Program-made: the position numbers and the translations under genes
Source of the DNA: Sergeia podlipaevii
Lineage: Eukaryota; Euglenozoa; Kinetoplastea; Trypanosomatida; Trypanosomatidae
NCBI GenBank assembly: GCA_030849805.1
Contig: JASANZ010001955.1
Span: forward strand, 1-27,099
Direction: 5' to 3'
DNA: 27,099 nucleotides
The notes under the pieces: model-generated
What the model was told of the DNA's origin: nothing
The model's input: the letters and a program-made list of their open reading frames with translations, nothing else
Database searches by the model: none
In this document: piece after piece, positions 1 through 8,813 of the stretch
Position numbering within the stretch: the first letter of the stretch is position 1
Layout of the letters: each line of letters begins with the position of its first letter

Positions 1-130
1 CACACGTCGGTGGAACAGCACGACACGAACAGCAAAGTTGCATTTATTTTTCACGTAAAAGGCAGGCGAAATTTTCCCTTCTTTTGTTCCCCACCACTGT
101 GTTACTTTTGGTTTCCTTTGGTAGAAGTGC

Positions 131-505
131 ATGCCTTTTTTATTTAACGAGATAAATAGAGTTGATTTTTGCTCGCAATCTGTGGCCTTAGCACTGCGAC
201 AGGATCTTATTTATGAACACATTCGTGCTATTGTGCGAAGAAACTTCTACATATATCAACTCTCAATATGCCTCATAGATTTCTTTTTGTTTATGCGTTT
301 TGGAATGAGCCAAGGTATGCATCAACGTACATATATTTATATATTGTTTAATCTTTTATTCCACGTGTTAGCATGGAGGTGCTCATGTATTGGCACCCCG
401 CGTATCTTCGTCTCTGCATACTTTATCGCACTCACGCGCCTGCTCTCCTTTCTATGTGGGGAAAAAAGAATGGCGATGCGGTGCTATTTCGTGCCTATTA
501 ACTAG
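131..505 (+). CDS. Doubtful small ORF, possibly a membrane protein
   Basis: This 124-codon ATG-started frame is rich in Phe, Ile, Leu and Tyr, with three possible hydrophobic stretches around residues 40-60, 70-85 and 92-108. In its favour, a long T/C-rich tract (about 71-119) ends in AG at 123-124, only 6 nt before the ATG. That is the same arrangement as the confident Ufd1 gene at 25456. Against it, codon third positions are AT-rich, unlike the confident genes here, and no family is recognisable. It could equally be a chance frame in the 3' UTR of a gene lying left of the window. Confidence 0.2.
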   Translation: MPFLFNEINRVDFCSQSVALALRQDLIYEHIRAIVRRNFYIYQLSICLIDFFLFMRFGMSQGMHQRTYIYILFNLLFHVLAWRCSCIGTPRIFVSAYFIALTRLLSFLCGEKRMAMRCYFVPIN

Positions 506-1289
506 ATGGCGCTAGCTAGAAAGGGTGGAGATGTGTGCACCACATGGAAGACTCATGCGATGATATCAGATCAGGAAAGATGAGCACCCGCGCACGCACA
601 AGTGTAATCGTGTTCTTTGACCCGTACGTTGTGTGTGTGTCTGTATGTGTGTGATAGCTTCTCACTTCCTTTTTTTCTTGTTCTTCTTCCTGACTGTGCG
701 CAAACAAATATAGAACAGTGATGTGGACTACCTTTCCGAATATTTTTTAAGGGAGAGAAAAAAAAAAAGCGGCACCCAAAAATGCAAAATAGGAAAGAGA
801 ATTATGTGCACGAAGGGGGTTTGAAACATAACCATAACTATCAATGTGCATCTCTTTCCTTATGTACGGTTTTTTATCTATTGGGAGCTCAAACTGCTTG
901 GCTCTGATAAAGCGATCTGGTAAAGAATTCTTTGAATTTCTGAACGCTCTGATGCGTTTTTTTTTCTGGTACATAATTATCTCCTTTGGATGTCTCTCTC
1001 TTTCCTTTTGTTAGGATTCACGACATCGTCGATATATTTTCTTTTTTTTTTTTTACCAGGCACAACATCTCCAAACAGTGTCTTTGTGTGTGAGTGTCTC
1101 GAGCTTTGGGACACTGACAAGCTGAGCGTTGTGATTCTCATTTTTTTTTTTAAGCGCTCAGCACACTCATTTCTATAGAAATCACCATTTCTCTCCCCTT
1201 CCCAAGGAACTGGAGACTCTTTTTTTTCTATCTAAAGTTACTGGAGAAAAGGCGACGCGTATATACATAGAGGGAGAGAAAGAAAAGAG
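506..1289. other. AT-rich spacer before DRC1
   Basis: No convincing gene. It holds T runs (about 957-967, 1039-1054, 1139-1152), a short GT-rich patch near 630-650, and acceptor-like tracts just before DRC1. A 62-codon ATG frame (990-1178) is mostly translated T/C tract and is not considered a gene. Confidence 0.6.
1187..1237 (+). promoter_or_regulatory. Candidate trans-splice acceptors for DRC1
   Basis: There are two pyrimidine tracts: 1187-1203, followed by AG at 1205-1206, and 1218-1233, followed by AG at 1236-1237. The second gives a 52-nt leader with no upstream ATG. Confidence 0.5.
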
Positions 1290-3227
1290 ATGGAAGGTAC
1301 GCAGGAGCAGCGCATTGCCGAACGGCGAGCGCGCATTCAGAAAAAACTTAGCGCGCAACGTGGCTTGAGCAGTGATGTTACCGCTGCTGGTGCATCTCCC
1401 GGCACTCTCTCGAAGGCGGGCGAGCAGCGCGCACAGGAGGCGCGACGCCACATGGCGTCCATGCACAGCGAAGCCATCAATGCAGTCACACAGTTTCATG
1501 CCAAGGCAGGCGTGGAGGAAAAGGACCGACGCGATCGCGAGGTGGTGTTCTCTGATGAACGCAAGGAGAAGCGTGTGGCGGATGCAGAAGAGAACGAGGC
1601 GCGGCAGGGAGCACTAGAGATGAGGTTCGAGTCCCTCTACACTCACAAGATTCCACATCAATTGTTCACTGCGATTGGGGAGCAGAGGGAGCAGTGTGGG
1701 AAGCAGCTTGCTGTGAAGGAGAAGCTGATTCATGAGCTGCAGGCGCAATTGGATGACAAGGAAGAGGAGTACGTGCGGCTGTTGCGTCAGAACGCTGAAG
1801 ACATCGATGGCCTTGTCAAGGCGATGCGTGCCAAGTCCAACGAGTATTTGGATCACTACACACGCCAGCTGGAAGAAGTGGAAGAGGCCTATGATATGGA
1901 CCGCAAGGAATTTATGAGCGACGCCACGACGGAGATCCAGCAGCTAGTCAAGGCGCGTCGCACGAAGGAGACGGACTACCGCAAGAAGCGCGAGACGAAA
2001 ATCACGGATGCGCAGGCTACGCTTGAGGAGAAGCATGAAGGCAGCTACGAGGACTACAACGACTCCAAGCGCACCCACCTTGGCGAAATCCACTCGCTGC
2101 GCGAGGAGCTAGAGAAGTGTAAGGCCGACTTCATGCTAAACGGAGAGCGGCTTAGCTACAACCTGCAGGTGCTACGGGAGCGTGTGAAGGAGAACAAAAG
2201 CGCTCAGAGTCAGTACAAGCGCAAACTGGCGAGGCTGCAGGACACACTCAGCACGCTTGTTGCGCGTTATCAGGAGTCCGACCGCAAATACCAACGTGCA
2301 AACAAGGATCTCACAGCACAGCTGCACCGCGCAGGCACGCAGTACCAGGACTTGCAGAAGAAGTTTCAGCTTTTTGAGAAAGCTGACAAGGATAAGTATC
2401 GTCAGCTGTGGAACATGCATGATCAAAAATGCAAGCGTCTGGTCCACCGCAGCCTGCAAGCCGACCGCGTCGTGTTTGAGGACATCCTTAACATGCCGTG
2501 GCAGCCGCCGGAAATGAACTACTGGCCCGAAGAGCAGGAGGATATTGACGGAATGGATGACGATGATGAAGAAGAGACCCCGGATGACCTTGAGTTGACC
2601 GAGCCGGCCCTGATGATGTTCCACATCCTGCAGATGCAGGCCCCCTTTCTTGTGGATGAGAATGTGCGTGCTGCCATTCAGCGCATCGAGGGCACCACTG
2701 AGGAGCAGGCCTCCGTTGAGGGCATTCTCGCTAGTCTCAGGATCAAGAAGAATCATGAGCTTGACGACTTACTGGAGTACTTTATGGTTGACGGCGATGA
2801 AGAAACGGCTGCCCTTATTAACCCGCAGGAGGCAGTACGCGCGATGAATGCCTTCTTAGAGGAGCGTAAGGCAAAGGAGGACTCCGATAAAGAGAAGGCG
2901 TCACAATCAATGACAAAGAACAAGCAGAAGGCACATAGCAAGCAGAAGGAACGTAGACGCGTGGCAGAGAAGAGTTACTGGAAGAAGTTAGCGGAATCAG
3001 TTCCTAAAGAGCACCTTGCAGTGTGGGAGGCGCTTGAAAGTGGCATTGAGAAGTACCTCGCGCAGCTCCAGCAGCGCAAGGCACTCATTTCTGAGGCAGA
3101 CACGCTACGCGACCAGAACTCTGAACTTAAGTCTCTGCTTGGACAGTACATGCACAGCAGCATCAACTATGAACTGTACGTGCCACCAACCCTAGTCATG
3201 AATGCTCACAATAGCGCCAGTCGGTGA
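1290..3227 (+). CDS. DRC1: Dynein regulatory complex protein 1 (nexin-DRC)
   Basis: This 645-residue, largely coiled-coil protein matches the DRC1/CCDC164 family. An N-terminal sperm-tail (NYD-SP28-type) region lies at about residues 108-210. A long charged coiled coil follows to about 390, then an acidic patch near 420-435 and the diagnostic C-terminal DRC1 block at about 563-635. That block has the YW..L start, the W-A-L-E-x-x-I-E-K-Y core, and Q-N-x-E-L followed by L-L-x-Q-Y. In known flagellates DRC1 is a core subunit of the nexin-dynein regulatory complex, which links outer doublet microtubules and controls dynein-driven bending. The C-terminal block separates it from the paralogue DRC2. 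The start is the first ATG after the predicted acceptors. The gene implies a motile flagellum. Confidence 0.93.
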   Translation: MEGTQEQRIAERRARIQKKLSAQRGLSSDVTAAGASPGTLSKAGEQRAQEARRHMASMHSEAINAVTQFHAKAGVEEKDRRDREVVFSDERKEKRVADAEENEARQGALEMRFESLYTHKIPHQLFTAIGEQREQCGKQLAVKEKLIHELQAQLDDKEEEYVRLLRQNAEDIDGLVKAMRAKSNEYLDHYTRQLEEVEEAYDMDRKEFMSDATTEIQQLVKARRTKETDYRKKRETKITDAQATLEEKHEGSYEDYNDSKRTHLGEIHSLREELEKCKADFMLNGERLSYNLQVLRERVKENKSAQSQYKRKLARLQDTLSTLVARYQESDRKYQRANKDLTAQLHRAGTQYQDLQKKFQLFEKADKDKYRQLWNMHDQKCKRLVHRSLQADRVVFEDILNMPWQPPEMNYWPEEQEDIDGMDDDDEEETPDDLELTEPALMMFHILQMQAPFLVDENVRAAIQRIEGTTEEQASVEGILASLRIKKNHELDDLLEYFMVDGDEETAALINPQEAVRAMNAFLEERKAKEDSDKEKASQSMTKNKQKAHSKQKERRRVAEKSYWKKLAESVPKEHLAVWEALESGIEKYLAQLQQRKALISEADTLRDQNSELKSLLGQYMHSSINYELYVPPTLVMNAHNSASR

Positions 3228-4005
3228 GTCACGCTCTCCTCGTTCAGGCCTGCTGTCTTGTCGGTCGTTCCTCCCACTCACGTTTGCATTTATCTCTCTC
3301 CCTCTCTTTACTTTCTCTCTCTATTTTGCTTTCTATAGTTTGATATTGTGAGCCCGCATTACTTAAGCACCTACATGCGTACACAGCTCTTTTTCCCATG
3401 TAATATATACAGATGGCTGGGGTGGTTGTTGTGGTGGTTGATATGTGACATGTACAAGTAGTGAATGAATTGATTTGTGTGCGTGCAGGTCTGCTGACAG
3501 TGTGCACGCATACTTCCTATGCCTTTTGTTGTTGTTGTTGTTTAGATGGCGTGTGTACGGTAGCGCCATGTATTGTAGCCGAAAATAAGGAAGAAGAAGA
3601 GAAAGAGATCATGATAAAATTGCTATCATGTGTAGCTTAGAACTATTGAATAAAGAACGAGAACAGAAGGGGAAATGATCCCAGATTTCCCTGTTACTGT
3701 GAAAGCCGCCAACGTACTTTATGCTTGTTTGCTTTTTCCGTTTCACTGCTCTTTCCTCGATTTTTTTACTCATAAGCTTTTTAGCAGTGTTCTGCGCGTT
3801 GTGCATTTGTGATACGCATTTGCAAAGAAAAGGGAAAAAAGAGAAAAGAAGCTCACTATTTGCTCATCGAGTTCAGACGCGACCAAATTAGATTTTTCTT
3901 TTTTTTGTTAGTACTAAGACTCACTCCCGTGGTTAGTAGTGGATAAGTATCTATATACACACGTGCCTTATTACTATTCAACACGATTCTTTTACGTAGT
4001 CAACC
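3228..4005. other. Spacer between DRC1 and the 4006 gene
   Basis: T/C-rich and GT-rich sequence with no gene seen. It contains (GTT)5 at 3528-3542 followed by AG at 3544-3545 and an ATG at 3546 that opens only a 5-codon frame. Confidence 0.6.
3892..3911 (+). promoter_or_regulatory. Candidate trans-splice acceptor for the 4006 gene
   Basis: A T-rich tract ends in AG at 3910-3911. The resulting leader is about 94 nt and has no upstream ATG. Confidence 0.5.
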
Positions 4006-4587
4006 ATGTCTGGTGGAGTATCGTTCCAGAGGACCCTCATGCCAGGTACCGATGAGGTACCAACGTCTATGAACCTCCATGGCTCAGTCCCCACAGCGGA
4101 AGTTGACACTCGCTTTGAGCCTAACTTTAGGCAGTTTGACTTTTTTCTCGAAAACAAGGAAGTTCCGGATGCCGCACTTGTGGAGCGCGTTTTCAAGGCA
4201 CCCGAGGGACAGTCGAACTGGAGCTTCCACTCCTTGGGGCACAACAACCTGCGATGCACGCCTGTGCTCGTGACCAGCGTGTTCGGTGGTGCGTTCGTTA
4301 GTTTTCTATACACTCGCTTACTCAACAAAACGGGCACGTCAATACGGTGGTCCTTTGCGAAATGTTTTGCTGCCATTTTAGTGTGGAATAACCTCACCAA
4401 GTTCCTTGGCCGCGAGCGGTACTTCCAGCGTGACTTCCAGCGCAACCAGCTGTACAGCGCTGACGAGCTGCGCGACCAGCGAGACCGTCAGCGCGTGAGG
4501 GAGGCACTTTATGAAAAGCAGTTTGTCACCAACCCTGTAGCTGAGTTCCGCGTGAAGGCATGGCAGGTGGCGGACCGCTTTGCCTAA
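4006..4587 (+). CDS. Conserved-looking small membrane protein, function unknown
   Basis: A 193-residue protein I do not recognise. The first 80 residues are polar and lack an obvious signal peptide. A hydrophobic segment follows at about residues 86-106, and a second, weaker one at about 116-132. The last 60 residues are highly charged and Arg/Gln-rich (R-D-F-Q-R-N-Q, then D-E-L-R-D-Q-R-D-R). A hairpin of two helices with a basic, helical tail resembles accessory subunits of mitochondrial inner-membrane complexes, but that is inference only. The codon composition (GC-rich third positions), the clean ATG with an upstream acceptor, and the lack of alternative frames support a real gene. It does not resemble its neighbours DRC1 or the RG-rich protein. 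Confidence 0.8.
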   Translation: MSGGVSFQRTLMPGTDEVPTSMNLHGSVPTAEVDTRFEPNFRQFDFFLENKEVPDAALVERVFKAPEGQSNWSFHSLGHNNLRCTPVLVTSVFGGAFVSFLYTRLLNKTGTSIRWSFAKCFAAILVWNNLTKFLGRERYFQRDFQRNQLYSADELRDQRDRQRVREALYEKQFVTNPVAEFRVKAWQVADRFA

Positions 4588-4680
4588 GAAGGAGAGAGGA
4601 AGGAACCCGGGAAGGATGCGGCGGAAGCTAGTAGAGTAGAGGACTTTTGCATGGAAGCGCTATTTTACTTTGCTTTACTT

Positions 4681-4701
4681 TAGTAGTAGTAGTAGTAGTA
4701 G
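4681..4701. repeat. (TAG)7 microsatellite
   Basis: Seven perfect TAG units in the 3' flank of the 4006 gene. Confidence 0.9.
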
Positions 4702-5521
4702 CGATAGTAGACACGCACATAGTTGTGCTTGACTGACTTCTTTTTTTTTCCCCCTTCTTCTTTTTGTTTCCATGTTCACACTTTATCAGCTTATGTTTTT
4801 CACTAGTCAGTACGCTTAATAACAAAAAGCGTGGCAGTGCCTTCTGCTTATTATTTTTGGATGGATCATAAAAGTAAGTAAACCCATCGTGAATACAAGT
4901 CTTTTATTATTATTATTTGTTGCTTTCTCATTTAGTCAAGCCCATCTGCGCTGTAGCTCCCTCTTCTTTGCTTTGTATGTGAGTGTGACTGCGTGTGTGT
5001 GTGTGTCCCTCGCTATTATATAGCGCAGTTGGCTCAATCAATAGCTGTGGGCTGCAGTCCTTCCTATCTCTCTCTCCCTGTGTAATCAAGATGGGCAGTA
5101 CGCTTCTTTCGTTTGTTTCGTTTCTCATAGGATATCTCCCAACAGGAGAGGCATAGAGACGTGTTTCTCTCCTTGGAAAAGAAGACAACTATAATAATAT
5201 TTATTCTGTGAGTTTGGTGTCTCATTGGTTTGTGTAGGGAATGCGAGCACATGAACTTTGCCTAGCCATTGACTGCTGCGTATATGACCTGCGGTGACAC
5301 ATGCACGTGTATATGTGTGTGAAGGGCACACTCCACATACAAAAAGAAAGGGGAGGGGGAAAATGCCTGTATATCTCAAACATTACTATTGTAATTATTG
5401 TTTCCGTGATCTGACTTCCTCAGCACGGCGGCTGCTCTGCTCTGCTCTTCTTTTTTTTTTTTCACAGAGGGGAATCAACTGAGTAATAATAATGCGACAC
5501 TCATGTTAAAATGCTTCTTTG

Positions 5522-5541
5522 CTCTCTCTCTCTCTCTCTCT
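5522..5541. repeat. (CT)10 microsatellite
   Basis: Ten perfect CT units, part of the pyrimidine-rich sequence upstream of the RG-rich gene. Confidence 0.9.
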
Positions 5542-5615
5542 TTTTCTTTTCCTTTTTATCCATTTGTTACATTTCTTTAGGATAGCTGCTTCAGTACACC
5601 GTTAAGCGCTTAATT

Positions 5616-5710
5616 TATTATTATTATTTTTCTTTTTGCTTTAACTTTTTCCCTGTGCTCTTTTTCTTCTTTTGCTTTTCTATTTTTTTTTTTTTATTAT
5701 CTATATAAAG
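5616..5710 (+). promoter_or_regulatory. Pyrimidine tract and acceptor for the RG-rich gene
   Basis: A long T-dominated tract ends near 5697 and the next AG is at 5709-5710, giving a leader of about 41 nt. A second AG lies at 5727-5728. An acceptor at 5465-5466 is also possible, but its leader would carry several upstream ATGs. Confidence 0.55.
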
Positions 5711-5751
5711 ATTCAATCCGATTCTTAGCTATAGGTTGGTGGGCTTCTGTG

Positions 5752-6846
5752 ATGCCAACGTTTGCGAACAAACGCGAGGTGCGCGACCACGTCAAACAAA
5801 CGTTGCAACTTTTTGTGGAAGACAGCACAATCGAAACAGATGAACTCAAGTCACTTATCAGGACGTCCTCCGATGCCATTGACGTACCGGTTAGCGACAC
5901 CGATGTCGCACAGCGCGCTTTACAAGATATGATTTCATTGCTGAAGGAGAGACAGGCAGACGCAGAAACGATAGCGCGTGTGTCCACTCATGTGCAGCAG
6001 GTGGCTCCTTCCACAGGCTCATCGGCAGTCGACGAAGTCAAGAGTATCGGCTCCACGGAGAGCTCTACGGCAACTGCTGCGGCTGCAGCTGAGAAAGAAA
6101 AGTCTTCGTTCAGTCTCGGAGGTCTGCGTGCTCGTATGAACAAGAAGCGTGAAGAACTCAAGACAGCCCGTGTCGAGGCAACCGCAGCCACTACCTCCCA
6201 CACCGCTTCCACATCACCGTTTCTTCAGCCTTCGCAGCCACCACAGCAGCAGCAGCAGCACGTCCCTACACCGGCAGTGTCTGCTGGAGCCAGCGTGCCT
6301 CCTAGCCCTGCTCTTGCCCCCAACCCAACGCCTACCTCGCCTGCTCCAGAGGCCGCTCCTGCAGAAGAGCTGCTGCCTTTCTCCACTGCTGTGGACACTC
6401 TGGAAGCACCTGCTGCTGTGGTGAACACTGACGCTAAGGACACAGAAGAACCTCCGACCAAGGCCATGAAGCATGAAGGCCTCGTTCTTAGCGCGGCGCC
6501 ATTGCCCCCAGAAGATGACATCTACGCAAGTCTCGTTTCGAGCAGGCCGCGCGGGCGTGGACGCGGCCATGGCGGCGGGAGGGGACGTGGTGCAGGCCAC
6601 TATCCATCACCGTACGCACCAGCGTATCCTGGGGCTCCACTGAGGGGCGGCGGATACCCACCACGCGGAGGTTATTACTACGCTGGCGCTGCCCCGCTGC
6701 CGCCACAGCATCCCCCTTATCAGGCTTCTTATGAAGGTCGAGGCCGGTACCCTCAGTACGCAGGCTATCGAGGGAGCGGCGGTCGGTATTTAAACCAGCT
6801 GCCACCCCCGCCGCCACCTCCTCAAGACTACTACCCTCGGCCATAA
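5752..6846 (+). CDS. RG-rich, low-complexity RNA-binding-like protein
   Basis: A 364-residue protein. The frame extends one codon upstream to a GTG, but the first ATG is at 5752. Residues 1-90 are charged and probably helical (no family recognised). Residues about 100-240 are low complexity, with Ala runs, a short Gln run and Pro/Ser/Thr-rich stretches. Residues about 263-280 form an RG/GRG box (R-P-R-G-R-G-R-G-H). The C-terminus is Gly/Tyr/Pro-rich with further RG dipeptides and a seven-Pro run. RG boxes of this kind bind RNA or protein partners and are arginine-methylated in many eukaryotes, and the Tyr/RG tail is typical of proteins found in RNA granules. A post-transcriptional role is inference. 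No RRM, Lsm or zinc finger is visible. Confidence 0.8.
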   Translation: MPTFANKREVRDHVKQTLQLFVEDSTIETDELKSLIRTSSDAIDVPVSDTDVAQRALQDMISLLKERQADAETIARVSTHVQQVAPSTGSSAVDEVKSIGSTESSTATAAAAAEKEKSSFSLGGLRARMNKKREELKTARVEATAATTSHTASTSPFLQPSQPPQQQQQHVPTPAVSAGASVPPSPALAPNPTPTSPAPEAAPAEELLPFSTAVDTLEAPAAVVNTDAKDTEEPPTKAMKHEGLVLSAAPLPPEDDIYASLVSSRPRGRGRGHGGGRGRGAGHYPSPYAPAYPGAPLRGGGYPPRGGYYYAGAAPLPPQHPPYQASYEGRGRYPQYAGYRGSGGRYLNQLPPPPPPPQDYYPRP

Positions 6847-7335
6847 AGGCACACGCACGCAGAGCCCTTTGGCCTTGATCATACGCAAGCTGTTGCGTTG
6901 TACATTACTGACACTCCTTTTGCATTTGATACTAAAAGATACAAAACCGAATGAAATTGCTTTTTTTTTTTACTGCTGGCGACATTATGGAGGATCGGAT
7001 TCACCTGCGTAGGATGTGTGAGCTTGTATATCTATCTATTCATCTATACATATGTGCAGGTCTGCGCACATTGCCAGCCTATCAGGTACTTTTATGTGTA
7101 GTATAGCTGGACCTACTTTCTCGCACAGTGCCTACACTTTTGTTCTTGTTGTGCCGGTCTCCCTCCTCCGCCAAGTGAGCAAAGCGCCCACAGACAACGA
7201 TAAAAAGGTACACTATAAAAGAAATTAAGAAATGCAAGTGGCAACACATGGGGAATATGGGTAGTTTTTTTTTATTTTTAAAAAATATAGCTGTGTGATG
7301 ATTATGATGATGATGTGTTCAAGTGACTCAGAGGA

Positions 7336-7402
7336 ATGCAATTTTTTTGTTTTGTTCGCTCTTGTCTTCTTCTTTTTCCCTTCTTAATTTGCTGAATCAT
7401 AG
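7336..7402 (+). promoter_or_regulatory. Orphan acceptor-like pyrimidine tract
   Basis: Dense T/C sequence followed by AG at 7401-7402, as good as those before confident genes. The nearest ATG (7418) opens a frame of only 17 codons. It may mark a polyadenylation-coupled site, a non-coding spliced RNA or a decayed gene. Confidence 0.35.
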
Positions 7403-7720
7403 AAGAAAATAAAGTGCATGTCTTCTTCTTTCATGACTAGGAGGAAGACAGCTGTCCAATACAATCAATAGCAGGTCAAAGGCAAAGGGCAGCAGAAATT
7501 GTTTGTTCAGACACCTTTGAATCTTACACGCGCCTGCAGTACGTTTCACTGCGCACATACAATGAGGCGCAGACGAACTCACATGCGTGCGCACACACAG
7601 ACATACATACGCACCATATTACTATTATTATCATTACTACTTTGCAGCTTTATGCATGCAATGCATATTAGGTAGGGATTGGAAAGGATGGGAGTGAGAG
7701 GAAGCTGATCGTCAGCGTTT

Positions 7721-7743
7721 CGTGGAGACTAAAAGTCTCCTCG
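7721..7743. repeat. Short hairpin-forming inverted repeat
   Basis: A 7-bp perfect stem (7724-7730 with 7734-7740) has an AAA loop. Two more pairs follow beyond a single T-T mismatch (7721-7722 with 7742-7743). It sits directly before the (GT)9 tract. Confidence 0.7.
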
Positions 7744-7748
7744 TCTCC

Positions 7749-7766
7749 GTGTGTGTGTGTGTGTGT
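7749..7766. repeat. (GT)9 microsatellite
   Basis: Nine perfect GT units adjoining the hairpin at 7721-7743. Confidence 0.9.
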
Positions 7767-8813
7767 TTTGCAGGTGGAAGAGGCGATAAATAGTGGTATG
7801 GGTACGGTTTTAAAGACTAGGTATATACATTTTGTTTTTGTGTATGGGGTTCACTCAACTTAAAAAAAAAAAAAGCTAATTTATGTCCTGTATGCACTTG
7901 TGTACTACTGCTTTAGCTGTTCAGCCATTTGTTGCTTCAGAAACTGACCTCAGGATGCCGAAATTTAGTGGGGAGTGGTGCGAGTGGCGTTCTTTGTTTC
8001 CTTTTCTTTTTTCTTTTTTGAGCTGGTGACTTTTTTTTTTGAATTTTGATAGCGAATGCCATTTTATTTTTTTCCATTTCGAATAGTCATTTTAATATAT
8101 ATATCACATCAAATGCTGGGTAGAACTTACTACATATATCACTCTTTATTTCTTTTATTGTGGTTTGCAAGGCTTTTTGCTTTTGCCGCCTTATGAGATA
8201 CCGTGCGAATCACTATATATATATAGCTATATTTACGAAAAGGAAAAAAAAAGAGGGGCATTTTTTATTTTATTTTTGTTTGACTCACGTATACATTCTA
8301 CGAACTGGTGGGAGTGCACAACCTACGAGGCCGGCTTTCATTTGTATTCTTCATGTTCGACAACTGCCCTTTGCATGGTTTTTATTATGTGAAGCTTTAT
8401 CGATACTTTTCTTTCTCTTTCCTGATTTCCCTTTTTTTTTTCTACGTGATATCATTGAGCAAGTACATCGTTCAGTGTAAAGGCAGTAAGGACTTCCTTA
8501 CTTGCTGCACGGCGGTGCCACGGTGTGAGTGTGGCGTTAGCATTAACGGTGCTGTAAAAGCAAGAAACATTTTGTGGCGATAGTTGAAACAAGAGAGTGA
8601 CGCCCTGGTGTGTGTTTTGTGGCACATTGTGGCAAAATATTATTGCCATTATTATATACCGCAATATATATAGGGAGGAAAGTCACCTCTTTAGAGTGGT
8701 GTGACTGCCAATCTGCATTGCATCTTCATTGCTCGCTTATATATATAAATTAGTCCACAGAGCCGCCCTTATTCTTTTCTGTTGCTGTATGTTTGTATGT
8801 GACGGAGTACACA

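Larger units (their letters stand above)
4588..5751. other. Long spacer with several acceptor-like tracts
   Basis: No gene seen. Contents include (TAG)7 at 4681-4701, T/C tracts near 4738-4767, a GT-rich patch near 4991-5007, a strong CTCTG/T tract at 5433-5462 ending in AG at 5465-5466, (CT)10 at 5522-5541, and an extended T/C-rich block at about 5610-5697. Confidence 0.6.
6847..8813. other. 2 kb spacer, longest gene-free stretch
   Basis: No protein gene or tRNA found. It contains a T run at about 6960-6972, TGATGA-like repeats at 7296-7315, a strong T/C tract at 7336-7385 followed by AG at 7401-7402 and only a 17-codon ATG frame (7418-7471), a hairpin at 7721-7743, (GT)9 at 7749-7766, an A run at 7862-7873, and several TA-rich patches. 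A further T/C tract at 8408-8443 lies upstream of the acyl-CoA-binding gene. Frames at 8160-8583 begin at non-ATG codons and consist largely of translated T/C tracts. Confidence 0.6.

Noticed and set aside
990..1178. A 62-codon ATG frame upstream of DRC1.
   Set aside because: Its sequence is mostly translated T/C tract and it lies before the likely DRC1 acceptors.
1624..1634. A perfect Pol III B-box-like string (GGTTCGAGTCC) suggesting a tRNA.
   Set aside because: It lies inside the DRC1 coding sequence. The T-arm pairs only two bases before a mismatch, and no A-box or acceptor stem fits around it.
2172..2756. A 194-codon frame on the minus strand under DRC1.
   Set aside because: It is a shadow of the GC-rich DRC1 frame, with no family features and on the wrong strand for the array.
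7296..7330. TGATGA repeats followed by a CTCA-like box, suggesting a C/D snoRNA.
   Set aside because: The TGATGA copies are part of a simple repeat. There is no terminal stem and no clear D box at the right spacing.
8160..8583. Overlapping plus-strand frames of 75-106 codons before the acyl-CoA-binding gene.
   Set aside because: They start at non-ATG codons and encode Phe/Leu-rich translations of pyrimidine tracts.
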